Origin: Arenicola marina
Taxonomy: Eukaryota > Annelida > Polychaeta > Arenicolidae
Direction: 5' to 3'
Assembly: GCA_964019135.1 (NCBI GenBank)
Contig: OZ025263.1
Span: 31,166,133 to 31,230,132 of the forward strand
DNA length: 64,000 nucleotides
Shown: piece after piece, positions 35,163-46,012 of the stretch
Layout of the letters: every line of letters begins with the position of its first letter
Numbering within the stretch: position 1 is the stretch's first letter
The notes under the pieces: generated by a model
Databases searched by the model: none
What the model saw: only the letters and a program-made list of their open reading frames with translations
What the model was told of the DNA's origin: nothing
Position numbers and translations under genes: made by a program

Positions 35163-37437
35163 CTCAGGATTCAGGATTCATTTCATTTATTTAACCAATA
35201 CATGACATAGAATATACAGCTAAACGACTGGAGGCTATAATCGTATGGGTTAGGAGATCCAGGCTAAGACCAGAGGTAGCTGTCGCCTGGACCACCTGAG
35301 GGTCAGAAATAAGTATGACGTAATAACAAGAGGCGGAACATACGCTTGGAATAAACGAAATGATATCAGGCTCGAACCAATATAAAGGCTTACAGTTCAC
35401 AATTTAACACAAACTCCCATTCAAAATAAATACACAAAACCAAATAAAAAAAATAAAAAAAATTTCTTTCTTTTTACACCCCCACCCACATTTATATGCT
35501 AAACAAGTGCTATAAGAGGTATGTCAATGTGTTTTTTTATATATTGCTCAGTTAAGACAAGTATAACAATTAACCACGGTACATACATATGTATATGACT
35601 CCAATATCGAAGATTTTATGTAGTTGGAGAAGCCAAGAATACTGTGTGATATAATTTTCTCGATAGTGGTTGAAGGCTCATTATTAATCAAATAAACAAT
35701 ACTGTGGCGGATACATTGAAGCGCAAATGAATGTTGGACTCTGCTAGTAAAGACCTGAAACTTATGACGGGTATTATAATGATGAACATCTCTTCGTTGA
35801 AGAAGCGGTATACTTAGAAAATATTTCGGTAGCGTATCTTTTTTCAGTTTGTAGTAAAATTTTAGTAATTGAATTTTGTGAATGTCAGGGAGTTTAAGGC
35901 ATCTTAATTGCTTAAATAGGGGTTCCGAATGTGCATTGTATTTACTGAATGTAATGACTCTCATTGCCTTTTTCTGAAGTTTAAAGAGGCGGGCATTGTC
36001 ATATCCCCAAACCATGATCCCATATGTGATGTGCGGTAAGATAAGCGTGTTGTACAACGTTAACAGTATATGTTGAGGAAGCGTGTATTTTAACCGGTTT
36101 ATGACCCCAATCGCCCTTGTGACTCGTGTTGCAATTTTCTAAATCTGAGTATGCCACTTCATGTGTTTGTTCAAAGTGATACCCAGTAAGTTAAAATTGT
36201 CTACACATTCTATTTGTTGATTATTAATCTCAAGAATAGGGGGCGTAATTTTTCTTTGAGGAGTGTGAAAGACCATAAATTTTGACTTTTGCACATTAAG
36301 GACAAGTCTGTTGGCGTCTAACCAGTGGCTGATTTTGCGAAGTTCTAAGTTTATATTGGGAGACGACAAACCTGTTGTGAGGGGGCTTATTGAGAAAAAA
36401 AGTGTCGTATCATCAGCATAAATTATATATTCAAAGAATTCACTAGCAGATGGTATGTCGTTGATATAAATGATAAAGAGAAGAGGGCCAAGAATGGACC
36501 CCTGCGGAACCCCAGTGGTTATGTTACAAAGGTTTGAGGCAGTGCCATCGATATCCACATATTGTTTGCGATCCGAAAGATAATTGTTAAACAAGTCTAG
36601 TGCCACCCCTTGTATACCATAGTGATGTAGTTTTTTTGACAATATACCATGATCTATTGTATCGAAGGCCTTGGAAAGATCTAGATAGATGTTAATGGGA
36701 CATTCATTTTTGTCCATCGCCATAAGGGTACGATCCACTATTTCCAAGACAGCCGTATCAGTTGAATGTTTGGGGCGAAACCCATATTGACTATTTACAA
36801 ATAAGTTGTTTTCATAAAAAAATGTATGCATTTGATTTGCCATAATTCTTTCTAGTACCTTTGAGAGAGCAGGTAGAATGGATATAGGACGATAATTATT
36901 GATGTCATCTTTATCTCCTTTTTTAAAGACCGGTACGACCTTCGCTATTTTTAATTTAGTGGGAAATATACCCGTAGTTAGTGTTTGGTTCACTACCAGA
37001 GTGAGAGCCTCCACGATTTCACCCTTAATTGACTGGATAAGCTTCACTGAGAAGGAATCTATACCTTTGCTGTTTTTGGGCTTTAAACTATTAATGGCAT
37101 CCATTACGGTCTCTGAGGTGACGAGATCAAATTTGAATTTAGTGGTCGGTTTAGGCTTTAAATATTCATGGAATTGGTGTGGGGGATTGGAAGAGACCGC
37201 TTTCACAAGGTCCAGCCCAGCCTGCGCGAAGAATTTATTAAACTTGTTGGATATAGTCAAACGGTCAAATATTTCATTGTCACCTATTTTAATATGCGCG
37301 GGGAAGGTCCTTTTATCTTTTGAGAGGTTAAGCACATCTTTCAGGGTACTCCATGTGCGTTTTATGTTATTTTTGCAGCTCATGAATCGATCATGGTAAT
37401 ATTGACGTTTAGTAAGATAAATACTTCGCTTAAGTTA
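35163..37437 (-). mobile_element. non-LTR retrotransposon (CR1/L2/jockey group), 5'-truncated
   Basis: The body contains the RT frame described at 35548-37437. The 3' end reads, on the minus strand, through AATAAATGAAATGAATCC and short tandem TGAATCC units to about 35163, like the simple-repeat tails of CR1/L2-type LINEs. The 5' side ends at about 37437, where RT-linked sequence stops at a TAA. Endonuclease and ORF1 are missing. No target duplication was identified. Confidence 0.75.
35548..37437 (-). pseudogene. LINE reverse transcriptase with one premature stop
   Basis: A single frame covers linker, RT and C-terminal domain. Visible RT blocks are YRPISILPALSKVLERI, GFRPKHSTDTA, NIYLDLSKAFDTIDH (motif A Asp), GVPQGSILGPLLF, IIYADDT (motif C, YADD) and KFMVFHTP. 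The frame is interrupted by one TAG at 36139-36141 and resumes in the same frame through ILPHITYGIMVWG to the stop at 35548. The ATG at 37383 is internal, since related coding sequence (RSIYLTKRQYYHDRF) extends upstream to 37437. The single nonsense change suggests a rather young but dead copy. Confidence 0.85.
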
Positions 37438-39774
37438 GTTGTCTCACGAAGGATGTCATATATATAGTGCCGTAATCGTCATAAAGAAATCGTGGACACG
37501 ATTAACGTGGACACGTCTCTATGCGAACAAACCGCTGTCCAGTTTATATGTAACTTGCGAGTTAAGTAACGCTACTACAAATAGGACATTCTGACAGAAC
37601 TGGCTTTGGGAAACTTGGAAGTGTTGCATGTACTAATGGTATCATGATATACAATGTTTTACCAAAAATCGTTTACCATGCAATGTCCATGCACTGTAGG
37701 AGCGACACGAGGAAATACAACATAACTGTGGTAACAGGAATGGCCCTATAAATGGTAATGAAACATAAACATAGTAAGACTTAGTAAGTAACATGTACGT
37801 ACCAAATGGTAACAAAATCCAACTCACTGTTGCAGCCTCAATTATGTATTATATGTGAGGAATACTCCTGCTGCATATATACAAGAGCTGCATTCGCGTA
37901 TTGCTACATAACATGCAACCATACTTGAACCCATATAAAAGCTTACAACAAGGGATCTTTGTTACATATGTTGCCATTATTAGGGGGGGAGGGGGGGGCG
38001 GCGGGTTATATTTTATGCCGTTTGATTTTGTGTCCGGTTACAATTAATGCAGTCAATAACATATGATGCGGTCGTGTTTATGCATAAACCTCGAAATTTG
38101 AGTAAACAATTCAAGTACTGTTTGAAGATATGGACTGTGACACAATCTTTTCTCCCCAATACAGAATGACGCCATTTTTGTCATTCTTAAGTTCCGTTTA
38201 TAAAGGACATGTTGGGGGGGGGGGGGGGGGGCTTGCCCCCAAAACTCCCAAAGGCACACCCGAATAACCACATGCATGAACCATATGGACTGTTGTATAT
38301 GTGTTGTGGTAATGAAAGATCCCTTGCCGTTGCTGACCACATGTGATACTGAGTGGTCCCGAAGACGGAACCGGTGTCCCATGCAGGATTGGCCCCCACG
38401 CAGAGATGCCTGCCATGTATCTATAATATAATGGCACCGTACGAACACACGGAGCGGAGAGGGTCTCAATATCATGTATTTTATATATAAGAGGGGCATC
38501 TCCGCATGTGACACCGGAGGTAGCTCGGGCAGGAAGCAACAATTGCAGTGTACAAAATATCGCGCCGGCCGGCAATAAAAAATTGGAAAAGAATAGGCTA
38601 CAATTAAGCTGTGTGTTTGCTTATACACTACAAATTGGCGACGAGAATGATATAAATTATACAATTTCCTCCTGTTCTACAAATGGCACGTGCGCACACT
38701 ACAAATTGGCTAACATATCCCATATTCTACAAATGCCGCAAACACGCACTACAGATTGCGCAAATTATCCCCAGTACGCACTATACAATCACTACGGGAT
38801 CTTATCGAGACCCCACGAGACAGGGATACTAAAGGCATGTACGTGCTGCCTACCTTCCGGTTGTTTGCCTTAACACGCTTCACACATAAGATAGGCTAAC
38901 GCTGTCCTTGGATGCACAACTAACCACTGAAGTTCTGTGCATATCAGAATTATAACCATCCGATTAGATTTATGCAATATATGAGCGGTTAGACAGTTGA
39001 TAAACCAGAATGCGGTTGTCTCATGAGTGACTGTCAGTGTCAGGCGATTTGATGATGTGCTACGCGGGTTTTTCCATGTCGTATGACGTAATAATGATAA
39101 TGACTCGCATGTCTGCGCGCGGTATCTATGGTTACGTAACAACGCTCCTCATATGGACTGACAAGGCGAGGACAACGGTGTTCCGCTTGTCGCAGAAATG
39201 TAAACATCGATGATTTGCATATAAATACAGCGCTTCCAACAGTCTCATCGAATAGACTACATGCATTATGGAGTGATATGTGTCTTATCTTTAACAATGT
39301 TATAATTTTATAGTTACCAATGCCTGGACCAAAGCAACCAAAAAATAGTTTCACACCCACTCGATTCTTCACTCACAAACCGCGCAGCCAGCCGGTTCCC
39401 AGCACTCAAGCGTTGACTACAATGAGTGCGCGTCACGCAGCTGTATCAAGGCACCAGCGTGATACGCACTCGTTCTAAGAGCACGTGTTTTTCTGTTGGT
39501 CCCCAAAAAACCTAAACCGGAAATAGAACCCGCGAGAACTGTACAACCCTATACCAAAAGAATGTTTGTGATGCTCAATATATACACATTTATATGAATT
39601 TATGCATGTGTTGACCGTATCACATATAGGCCTAAATATGTAAATGCCACAAAGGAATTGCAATTACTGATATGAAGCAATGATATATATATTTAAGCTT
39701 ATATCTATGCAATACTATTGCTTTTTTCGGTTACGAGGTTTATGCGCAATGCCACTAAGGAAGGTTTTACTTTG
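37438..39774. other. no gene seen; 18-G run and an LTR/primer-site-like motif
   Basis: An uninterrupted run of 18 G lies at 38214-38231. CACTACAAATTGGCGACGAG at about 38626-38645 repeats the TACTACA/GGCGACGAGG junction seen before the gypsy gag at 11784, so it may be the edge of another gypsy remnant. No gag follows. The 3' UTR of the receptor gene probably occupies the right part of this interval. Confidence 0.45.
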
Positions 39775-41085
39775 TCAATCCCTAGGATACATCGATAAAA
39801 CATCCTTTTTTCGCCGTTTTCCAGCTCGACGATCGGATGTGAATGGCTCACGTTGCGCTCGAAGCGGCATGTCAAAGGAAGTCTGTTCGTGAGCACGCCA
39901 CGCTAAAGCTCTCGGTGACATCTCGCGAGAGGTACCCTGGGATCTGTCTGCCGGGGATAACTCGCGTCGCGTGCTGTCAGCTCTGACGTCATCAATGGCC
40001 TCTCTAGTGCGCCAACTATTCATGTACAAGTTATTGATATCCTGAACGTGGTCCAGGGGTCCTGGGGGCATTCCCCTCGGATCCATCGGCGGATTCAACA
40101 CCCTTCTGGCGCCATTGCTACGGACGCCACCGCTACTTCCCTCTCCGGATCTGCTGACGGCTTGGGCTCGGGGTGCATCGATGCTTCTGGGGCGAGCGTT
40201 TCTAGTTTGTCTTACGTCTACGCGTGATTTTTTACTAGACGACGTTCTTGCGTCACGTGGGTCTCGCGCGTCACGTGATCGATCGCGAGAGTACGCGGTA
40301 TTCATGTAGAACTCGCTGGTATTTGGATTACTTTCAAATGCATCGAAATGTTCGGTGTCGTTCTCTGCCGTATGGTGATTGCGATTGTTGGTTTCCGGAT
40401 CAACCGCTGGAGTGAACAAGTCGCTTACGTCGTACGAGTCGATCGTGCCTTGAACGCTCCCATCTGTCGTCAAATAATCGGCGTCCGCGTCCTGTGTGAG
40501 GGGGTGAGGCCTGTTCTTGTACCAGTCCTCCGGGCTGACATCCTGGCCAAGGTGAGACTGCCGCTGACAGTACATCAACCTAGCCCCGTGGGTGGTTGAA
40601 GCTTGAGGCCTAGTCGGTGTGCCCTCCGTGGCACCCGGTTGTCGTTGCCCAGCGGGCCATTGCGCCATCATGTCCTCCTGGTCTGTATAGCGAGGGCTGT
40701 AGCCTGCAGCCTCCCGACCTCCCTGCAGCCCGGGCCCCACGCCCAACCCTCCCCCTTTGGTGACCATCACGCGCCGCAGTTTGTACTGCACGGAATCGCG
40801 CGTGTTGAACCAGCGGCCGTCACCGTGGCTGACTCTCTGCTCCTCGGCGGGCAGGGAGGGCAGAATGATCACCTCTTCGTCGCCCATCTCACCCAGACCC
40901 CGTCTCGTGGGGTCGGTGGCCTTCCGTCGTAACCTCCGTCGTTGCCTGACCACAAACACTGCCGTTACTATGGCAATCGATGCCATGGCAACAGCGCCCA
41001 GTGACGCCCCTACCAGCGGCGGCCAGCTGGGGGGGTACTTGATGAAACCCATCTTTTTCAGCATGACGTTCTTACCAATGAAGAG
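39775..41085 (-). CDS. TIG-domain receptor, last exon: membrane helix and cytoplasmic tail
   Basis: Acceptor TTTCAG precedes CTC at 41085, phase 0, and the exon runs 436 codons to TGA at 39775. It begins LFIGKNVMLKKMGFIKYPP, the membrane-proximal end of a plexin/Met-type TIG domain. A helix follows (PLVGASLGAVAMASIAIVTA plus VFVV), then stop-transfer RQRRRLRRK. The cytoplasmic tail of about 390 residues is rich in Arg, Ser, Asp and Pro and has no kinase, plexin RasGAP or other domain that I recognise. Numbering from MLKKMG, three tyrosines sit in Y-x-N motifs (Y182-KN, Y253-MN, Y347-MN), the Grb2 SH2 consensus. The Arg-rich ends of the tail could also bind membrane or nucleic acid. The gene's N terminus is not in these exons. 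Confidence 0.85.
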   Translation of the reverse strand, partial: LFIGKNVMLKKMGFIKYPPSWPPLVGASLGAVAMASIAIVTAVFVVRQRRRLRRKATDPTRRGLGEMGDEEVIILPSLPAEEQRVSHGDGRWFNTRDSVQYKLRRVMVTKGGGLGVGPGLQGGREAAGYSPRYTDQEDMMAQWPAGQRQPGATEGTPTRPQASTTHGARLMYCQRQSHLGQDVSPEDWYKNRPHPLTQDADADYLTTDGSVQGTIDSYDVSDLFTPAVDPETNNRNHHTAENDTEHFDAFESNPNTSEFYMNTAYSRDRSRDARDPRDARTSSSKKSRVDVRQTRNARPRSIDAPRAQAVSRSGEGSSGGVRSNGARRVLNPPMDPRGMPPGPLDHVQDINNLYMNSWRTREAIDDVRADSTRRELSPADRSQGTSREMSPRALAWRAHEQTSFDMPLRAQREPFTSDRRAGKRRKKDVLSMYPRD

Positions 41086-41344
41086 CTGAAAGTGGAACTA
41101 GCGGATCAGTTATATATATATATATAGACATGTCATTGTCAAGGAGTAATACAGCAATGTGTCATGGAAACTTACTAGAGCTTATATGATTTGGTCTTTG
41201 TGGTGTTAACACTTTAAGGAATGCAAGTGGTACTGATGGGAAATTTTCTAAGAGACGAGTAGCTTCAAACTATCCGAGTTGCATGATTGGCTTAAAGTAG
41301 GGCGCTTTAACCTCTGGATGTATCCAATGCTACCAGGACACGCG

Positions 41345-41745
41345 GTCAGGGGCGTGTGCAGAAATTCTTGAAATGGGCGGGGGGGCGGGGGCACATGAAG
41401 GGGGGGGGTTAAGGTATATCTTATAGGGTCTGAAAGGAAAGGGGGACACGTGCTTCCTGTGCCCGCCACCGATGACCAAGTGGCACAGAATTTGAGAAGG
41501 GGGGGGGGGGGCACAGATATATCTTTGGGTTTGAACGGGGCGACAAGTGCCCCCTGTGATCCCCCCCCCCCCCCCACAGAATTTGAAGAGGGCGACAAGT
41601 GCCCCCTGGGATGCTCCACCCCCCCCCCCCCTCCCCCACATAATTTGAGAAGAGGGGGCGGGCACAGATATATCTTAGGTTTTGTAAATAGTTGCGACAA
41701 GTGCCCCCTGGGCCGCGCCCTCCCCCCCCCCCCCCCAACCCCTGG
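41345..41745. repeat. G/C-run tandem-like repeat in intron
   Basis: Three diverged blocks share CACAGATATATCTT, GCGACAAGTGCCCCCTG and AGAATTTGAGAAG-type phrases separated by C- or G-runs of up to 15 bp. Related text occurs in inverted form near 46800-46860. The proline/glycine-rich ORFs on both strands here are low-complexity artefacts. Confidence 0.7.
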
Positions 41746-41792
41746 ACACGCCCATTGGGGTTACTCGTTATGCCGGATACGATCTAGCTTAC

Positions 41793-41960
41793 CCTTACTT
41801 CCCGCACGTCTCCCTTATCGCCGCTGTTTGGGCGTCGACGAGGCGTGGGTGGGGGTAGGCTACACGTTAAAGAGGACTGCGCCAAGTCCGTAATGCTACA
41901 GTTTCCATCGCCGACTTCCACGCGATAGTCCGCTACGTCGACTCCCAATAAACTGTCGCC
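41793..41960 (-). CDS. TIG-domain receptor, exon 8 (56 codons, phase 0-0)
   Basis: ATCTCAG acceptor and AGG|GTAAGC donor frame the peptide GDSLLGVDVADYRVEVGDGN, a Cys at NCSIT, LTCSLPP, and a DVREVR end. In TIG domains of plexin and Met this is the segment G-x-x-L...DY-x-V-x-VG...C...L-x-C-x-PP, so it completes the membrane-proximal TIG domain with the exons on either side. Both splice phases match the neighbours. Confidence 0.85.
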
Positions 41961-42294
41961 CTGAGATAATATAAGAAACATCAAAACACGCGTTAAGACC
42001 GACGCAAACTAACCCGAAAACATAATGTAACGGGAAAATGTAATATTAGTGATTTTTTCCATGCACATGAAGGCTAAATTGGAACAAGAAACCTCCCGAG
42101 ACAATGGCACGATGTTGCATGAAACCTGCTTAACATACAGTTGCACTCGTCATAATGAACCGAAATAAATGGCCCCGCGCTGCGACAAAGTTATAAGTAC
42201 ACCCCCCCCCCCTCTAACATCAATTAGGAATCGAGGCATGTTTTCAACGTGTTGTTGTCAGTAAGAAAGCTATGACACCCGAGGCGAGACTTAC

Positions 42295-42612
42295 GTAGAG
42301 TATATAGGGGACCTCGGGGTCGTATTCAACTGGGGTTTCTGGGTTTGGGATCACTTCTGGAAGGGGGGTGATTTTCAATCTGCCCTTGACGGCCAACGCC
42401 GGGTTAGAACTGTTGCTGATATTCTTGAAGTCGGCGATGCCGTCCAGTTTGAAACCAATGAAGAACTCGACTGTGGTGTCGTCAGTGCTGTAATCCACTG
42501 TGCCATTGGGGTTGCTTTTTGTGGCATTCCTGATGTCTTCGGGAACCCCGGCGGTCATATTGGGTGTCAGACACATGATGTTCGCGCTGGCGTTAACACC
42601 ACGCTCACATTG
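42295..42612 (-). CDS. TIG-domain receptor, exon 7 (106 codons, phase 0-0)
   Basis: Acceptor TTCCTCTTCCAG and donor CTCTAC|GTAAGT are both strong. The peptide starts QCERGVNASANIMCLTPN, contains FFIGFKLDGIADFKNI (the IGFKMDGV-type strand typical of plexin and Met TIG domains), then LKITPLPEVIP and ends at VPYILY. There are several N-x-S/T sequons (NMT, NAT, NGT, NIS, NSS), as expected for an extracellular domain. It ends one TIG domain and opens the next. Confidence 0.85.
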
Positions 42613-42995
42613 CTGGAAGAGGAAATACTAATGTCACATGCGGCATTTATCTGTTTTTATCATAGCTATTAAACATTCTTTCGTTCCATGTGTATGTAGA
42701 GGCCAAGTGCGAGAATGATATCGTGCCATATCAGTATTTATGACGACCACGTGTTCATGGCGACCACATGTTTATTACGACCATGTACATATGGCGACTA
42801 CGTGAGTATGGCTTGTTTGTTTTTGACCATTATGCCCTGTTCACACGATGCAATACGTTGTAAAGTGCATTGCAACGAAGTCAACTTTTATACCAACTGC
42901 GAAATTGGAGGGCCGGTGTTTTCAAGCATTGTAAACTAATTGTATGTTTGAAAGTTTCGATCAACTTCACGATTTGGGAATTGTCAACCAATCAG

Positions 42996-43008
42996 CGTCG
43001 AGCATTTT
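42996..43008. repeat. target-site duplication, 3' side of HSPE1 retrocopy
   Basis: CGTCGAGCATTTT, identical to 43977-43989. On the minus strand it reads AAAATGC..., consistent with first-strand nicking in a T-rich site by a LINE endonuclease. The T-run makes the inner edge uncertain by a few bases. Confidence 0.8.
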
Positions 43009-43976
43009 TTTGATTTTTTTTTTGATGGATACAATATTTTATTGATAAATCGTTCAACACTATCGTACAACACACATTCAGTTAATCGTATAACATATCC
43101 TCAACTAACGATATATCTGTTCATAAAAAGAAATGTTCTAATCATCGACAAATGTATCCTGCTATTCAAGAAGACCACAACGTAATCTGGAAAAAGGTCA
43201 AAATTATGTATTACTATGACGGATATGACAGAATAAGAATAAATGCTCATACGTTATATGACGATTTTATTTATTGAACTCATAATTATCTAAGGATTAA
43301 TTTACTAATCAGTTCTTTCAGCAGGCCGTGATTCCACCATTTGTTGTCAGACGAATGGATATTCCACTGGGGGGGGGACAAAGATTCTCTCGAGGCATCC
43401 AATGTTATGAAGTGTCTAACAAGTCTCGTCCACGTGACGCGCGTTCGGCCGACATGCCACGTGACTGCGATGATGAGTGGGGGATGACGTCATACACGCA
43501 TCACGTGGCTCCTTGCCATCCATGACACCGCGAACCAGCCAGCCAGCCAGATTTAGCTACAAACTACACACCACACGCACACACACTCCATGTCGTCGCT
43601 TTGTTCCCCAGAAGTGTTCCTTCGCGGCTACCATACTGTCACGACATTTCTGGCACTTCAACTGGAAAACTTGCCGAGGATGTCTCCATCACGGAACAAG
43701 AAGTAGTCAGTGTCTTCCAGTGCGACTTTGGTGCCTCCAAACTCGGGCAGAAGGACTTTGTCTCCAGCACTCACACTGGGCTGGATCAGATCACCCTTCT
43801 CTGTGCGGCTACCAGGCCCCACAGCCACAACTGTAGCTTCAAGAATTTTGCCCACAGATTTTTCTGGAAGGAGTACTCCTCCCTTTGTCTTTGTCTCTGC
43901 TGCAAAGCGCTGAACCAGCACTCTATCAAACAGGGGAACACATCTCTTCAGAGCTCCAGCCATTTTAACGTGTCTT
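43009..43976 (-). mobile_element. HSPE1: HSPE1 retrocopy (processed mRNA insertion)
   Basis: The insertion has the marks of LINE-mediated retroposition: a 13-bp target duplication (CGTCGAGCATTTT at 42996-43008 and again at 43977-43989), a 13-nt 5' leader, an intronless ORF, a 3' UTR of about 620 nt, AATAAA (minus strand, 43038-43043), and an A-tract at about 43009-43023. It lies in an intron of the TIG receptor gene in the same transcriptional direction. Confidence 0.85.
43658..43963 (-). CDS. HSPE1: 10-kDa chaperonin (HSP10/GroES), intact retrogene ORF
   Basis: The ORF is 101 residues, essentially the full length of animal HSP10, which caps the mitochondrial HSP60 ring. It opens MAGALKRCVPLFDRVLVQRF and keeps the mobile-loop region (AAETKTKGGVLLPEK), ATVVAVGPGS, the GDKVLLPEFGGTKV strand and the YFLFRDGDILGK C terminus. 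There is no frameshift, stop or obvious key-residue loss. Because the copy is processed and flanked by a target duplication, the parental multi-exon gene must lie elsewhere. Expression would depend on the host intron or a captured promoter, which cannot be judged here. Confidence 0.9.
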   Translation of the reverse strand: MAGALKRCVPLFDRVLVQRFAAETKTKGGVLLPEKSVGKILEATVVAVGPGSRTEKGDLIQPSVSAGDKVLLPEFGGTKVALEDTDYFLFRDGDILGKFSS

Positions 43977-43989
43977 CGTCGAGCATTTT
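43977..43989. repeat. target-site duplication, 5' side of HSPE1 retrocopy
   Basis: CGTCGAGCATTTT, the same 13 bp as at 42996-43008. Confidence 0.8.
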
Positions 43990-44442
43990 AGCCAATCAGC
44001 GTTGAGATGATCACGTTGATATTGTTTGCATTATGACAGTTATGAATGTATGCGTGGCTTGTATGCATGACGTTATGAATGATGCTCGATTGGTATGTTC
44101 GCTAGATGGCGATATGGGATAATTGTTAAGTCGGTTGGTACGCGGTTTGATCGTGTTAATTGTTGACCAGCCAATGCTTCGACCGTTGTTGCGACTGTTG
44201 AAGAAATGAACGTACCGTGTAAACCCGACATCACCTAATTACGCCAAGTAATTATAACGCCAACCAAATTCTCAACAATATTTGTTTGTGGCAAACCTCA
44301 TTATTTGTGGCCATCTACTATTAATAACGATGATAAATGACGGATAAATACATTAAGACATAAATACCCCTTGAAAACGTGTTTCAGTGATGTTGTACTG
44401 TATTCTGTGAGCGTTGATGATCCACTTGCGACTAATTTTAAC

Positions 44443-44512
44443 GGTGACTTCTACTTTGGGATTGGCGACTGCATCCAGTGAGTCACCCGTCACCGTTATG
44501 GTTGTTCCCCCC
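44443..44512 (-). CDS. TIG-domain receptor, exon 6 (short)
   Basis: Acceptor ATTATTCAG, then G|GGG GGA ..., which completes a Val codon begun in exon 5 and reads GGTTITVTGDSLDAVANPKV then EVT. This is the SGGT-x-(I/L)-T-(V/I)-x-G-x-x-L signature that must follow FEPQSTLL of exon 5. The acceptor and reading phase are firm. The donor is not: ACC|GTTAAA at 44442 gives the phase 0 needed by exon 7 but is a weak site, and other GT sites nearby are possible. Confidence 0.75.
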
Positions 44513-45547
44513 CTGAATAATAGAAACAACACGGTGGAGGTACTACGTAATACTCGAATAAATGGGCTGGGTGGTAACCTGCGGACAACGTGTCATCGCT
44601 TTGTTTGATTGAAAATACTTTAGAAAAGATGAAATATTCTGAAATTTCCCCCACGCTTCCCCAACTATGTACTTCAAACATGACGTCTTTAATTGGTAAC
44701 TATATAGGCATACAGTTAACAGAGGCCGATCTATGAATTTCCTAAGGGGGGTGGGGGTGCTCAATGAAAACTTGCGACCGGGGAGGGGGTGGGGGGTCGG
44801 AGAACCCGACTTTTACCGTGTATGTTCGAGTTCCCAAGATCCGCCCCATGAGTTTAGCATAAAACAACACCACGCGGTTGCATGCTGTGCCTAGTCGGTA
44901 CTTGACCCAGCAAGGACGCTACTCTGAACTTTCTACAGGCTTAAAGTATATGCCATATTACACAAATCCAAAATATATTACACGTATATAGTATCTACAA
45001 ACTGTTACTCTCACTAACCAGAACTAGAATTTTGTGGACGGGGGCTACCCACGCTTTGCGGGTTTCAGCGTTCATATTTGATGCCATGTTCATGTTTGTT
45101 CAAATTTCGTAACTAAAACGTGCCAACCGTATGGTCATTGAGAGCATTTTTGGTTAAAAAATGCATCTCAAACGGACACTGACAGAAATTTGTAGTTAAA
45201 AAAGGCACCCAAAAATGAACACTGACAAATGTGTAGTTAAAAAAGGCACACAAAATAGACACTGACAAAAATGTGTGGTTAAAAAGGCATCAAAAATGTC
45301 AACTGGACTGCATAGTCGAGAACTGCAATTTTGAAGAAAAAAAATCGAGAGAAATTGTAGATTTCTGCTTCGGGGACGGAGAAAAAAAGGGCTATTTGGG
45401 CGGTATATTTGTATATACCTAAATATACGTAGTGCCCCCCCGCTCCCCTCCCCCCCCCCCGGGCTTCACACCTCCCCTCCAAGCCTACCCGAACCCAAAC
45501 CCGCGCCACTGCAAGCAGCTTCCTGGATCTCGCGCAATAAAACTCAC

Positions 45548-45712
45548 ACAAGGAGGGTCGACTGGGGTTCAAAATCTGTAATGTTAGGGTTTCCCTTGTA
45601 CTGGAACGTGTAGTCAGTCTTGACCCGCAGACCGCCGAGGAAAACGACCACAATGGGGAGCGAAACGTCCTCGTCCGTACTGTTGCCGCTAGGTGTCAGG
45701 AACGTGTTATTG
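45548..45712 (-). CDS. TIG-domain receptor, exon 5 (165 bp)
   Basis: Acceptor TGTCTATAG, donor CTTGT|GTGAGT. It encodes NNTFLTPSGNSTDEDVSLP, then IVVVFLGGLRVKTDYTFQYK, then NPNITDFEPQSTLL: the end of one TIG domain and the P-x-(I/V)-x-x-x-x-P start of the next. The first base C completes GA|C with exon 4, and the last two bases GT join G of exon 6, so phases are consistent on both sides. Confidence 0.85.
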
Positions 45713-45800
45713 CTATAGACAGGAGAGGAACAGATTGAATGACTTCAATGAATGATGCTTCATGGTGTGTGCCTCAATTCGCCCCACCCACCCACTACTC

Positions 45801-45964
45801 ACCCACCCACACACACACACACACACTAGACACACACACACACACCACACACACACACACACCCACACACACACACACACACACCACACACACACACCAC
45901 ACACACACACACCACACACACACACCACACACACACACCACACACACACACTCACACACACAAT
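45801..45964 (+). repeat. (CA)n-rich microsatellite
   Basis: About 160 bp of CA dinucleotides broken by CACC steps, in the intron between exons 4 and 5. The long His/Thr and Val/Cys ORFs across it on both strands are artefacts. Confidence 0.95.
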
Positions 45965-46012
45965 CACCCAACGAACCCATTTGCCTTGAGTTAGGTACAA
46001 TGGACAGCTTAC

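Noticed and set aside
39775..41085. A plexin RasGAP or a kinase in the receptor's cytoplasmic tail
   Set aside because: The tail is low-complexity, Arg/Ser/Asp-rich, and stops after about 390 residues without any catalytic motif of either family.
40115..41089. Plus-strand ORFs of 64-110 codons
   Set aside because: Antisense of the receptor's last exon, which is supported by splice sites, phase and the membrane helix.
41248..41893. Proline/glycine-rich ORFs on both strands
   Set aside because: Products of C- and G-runs in an intronic repeat.
43477..44005. Plus-strand ORFs of 119-134 codons
   Set aside because: Antisense shadows of the HSPE1 retrocopy.
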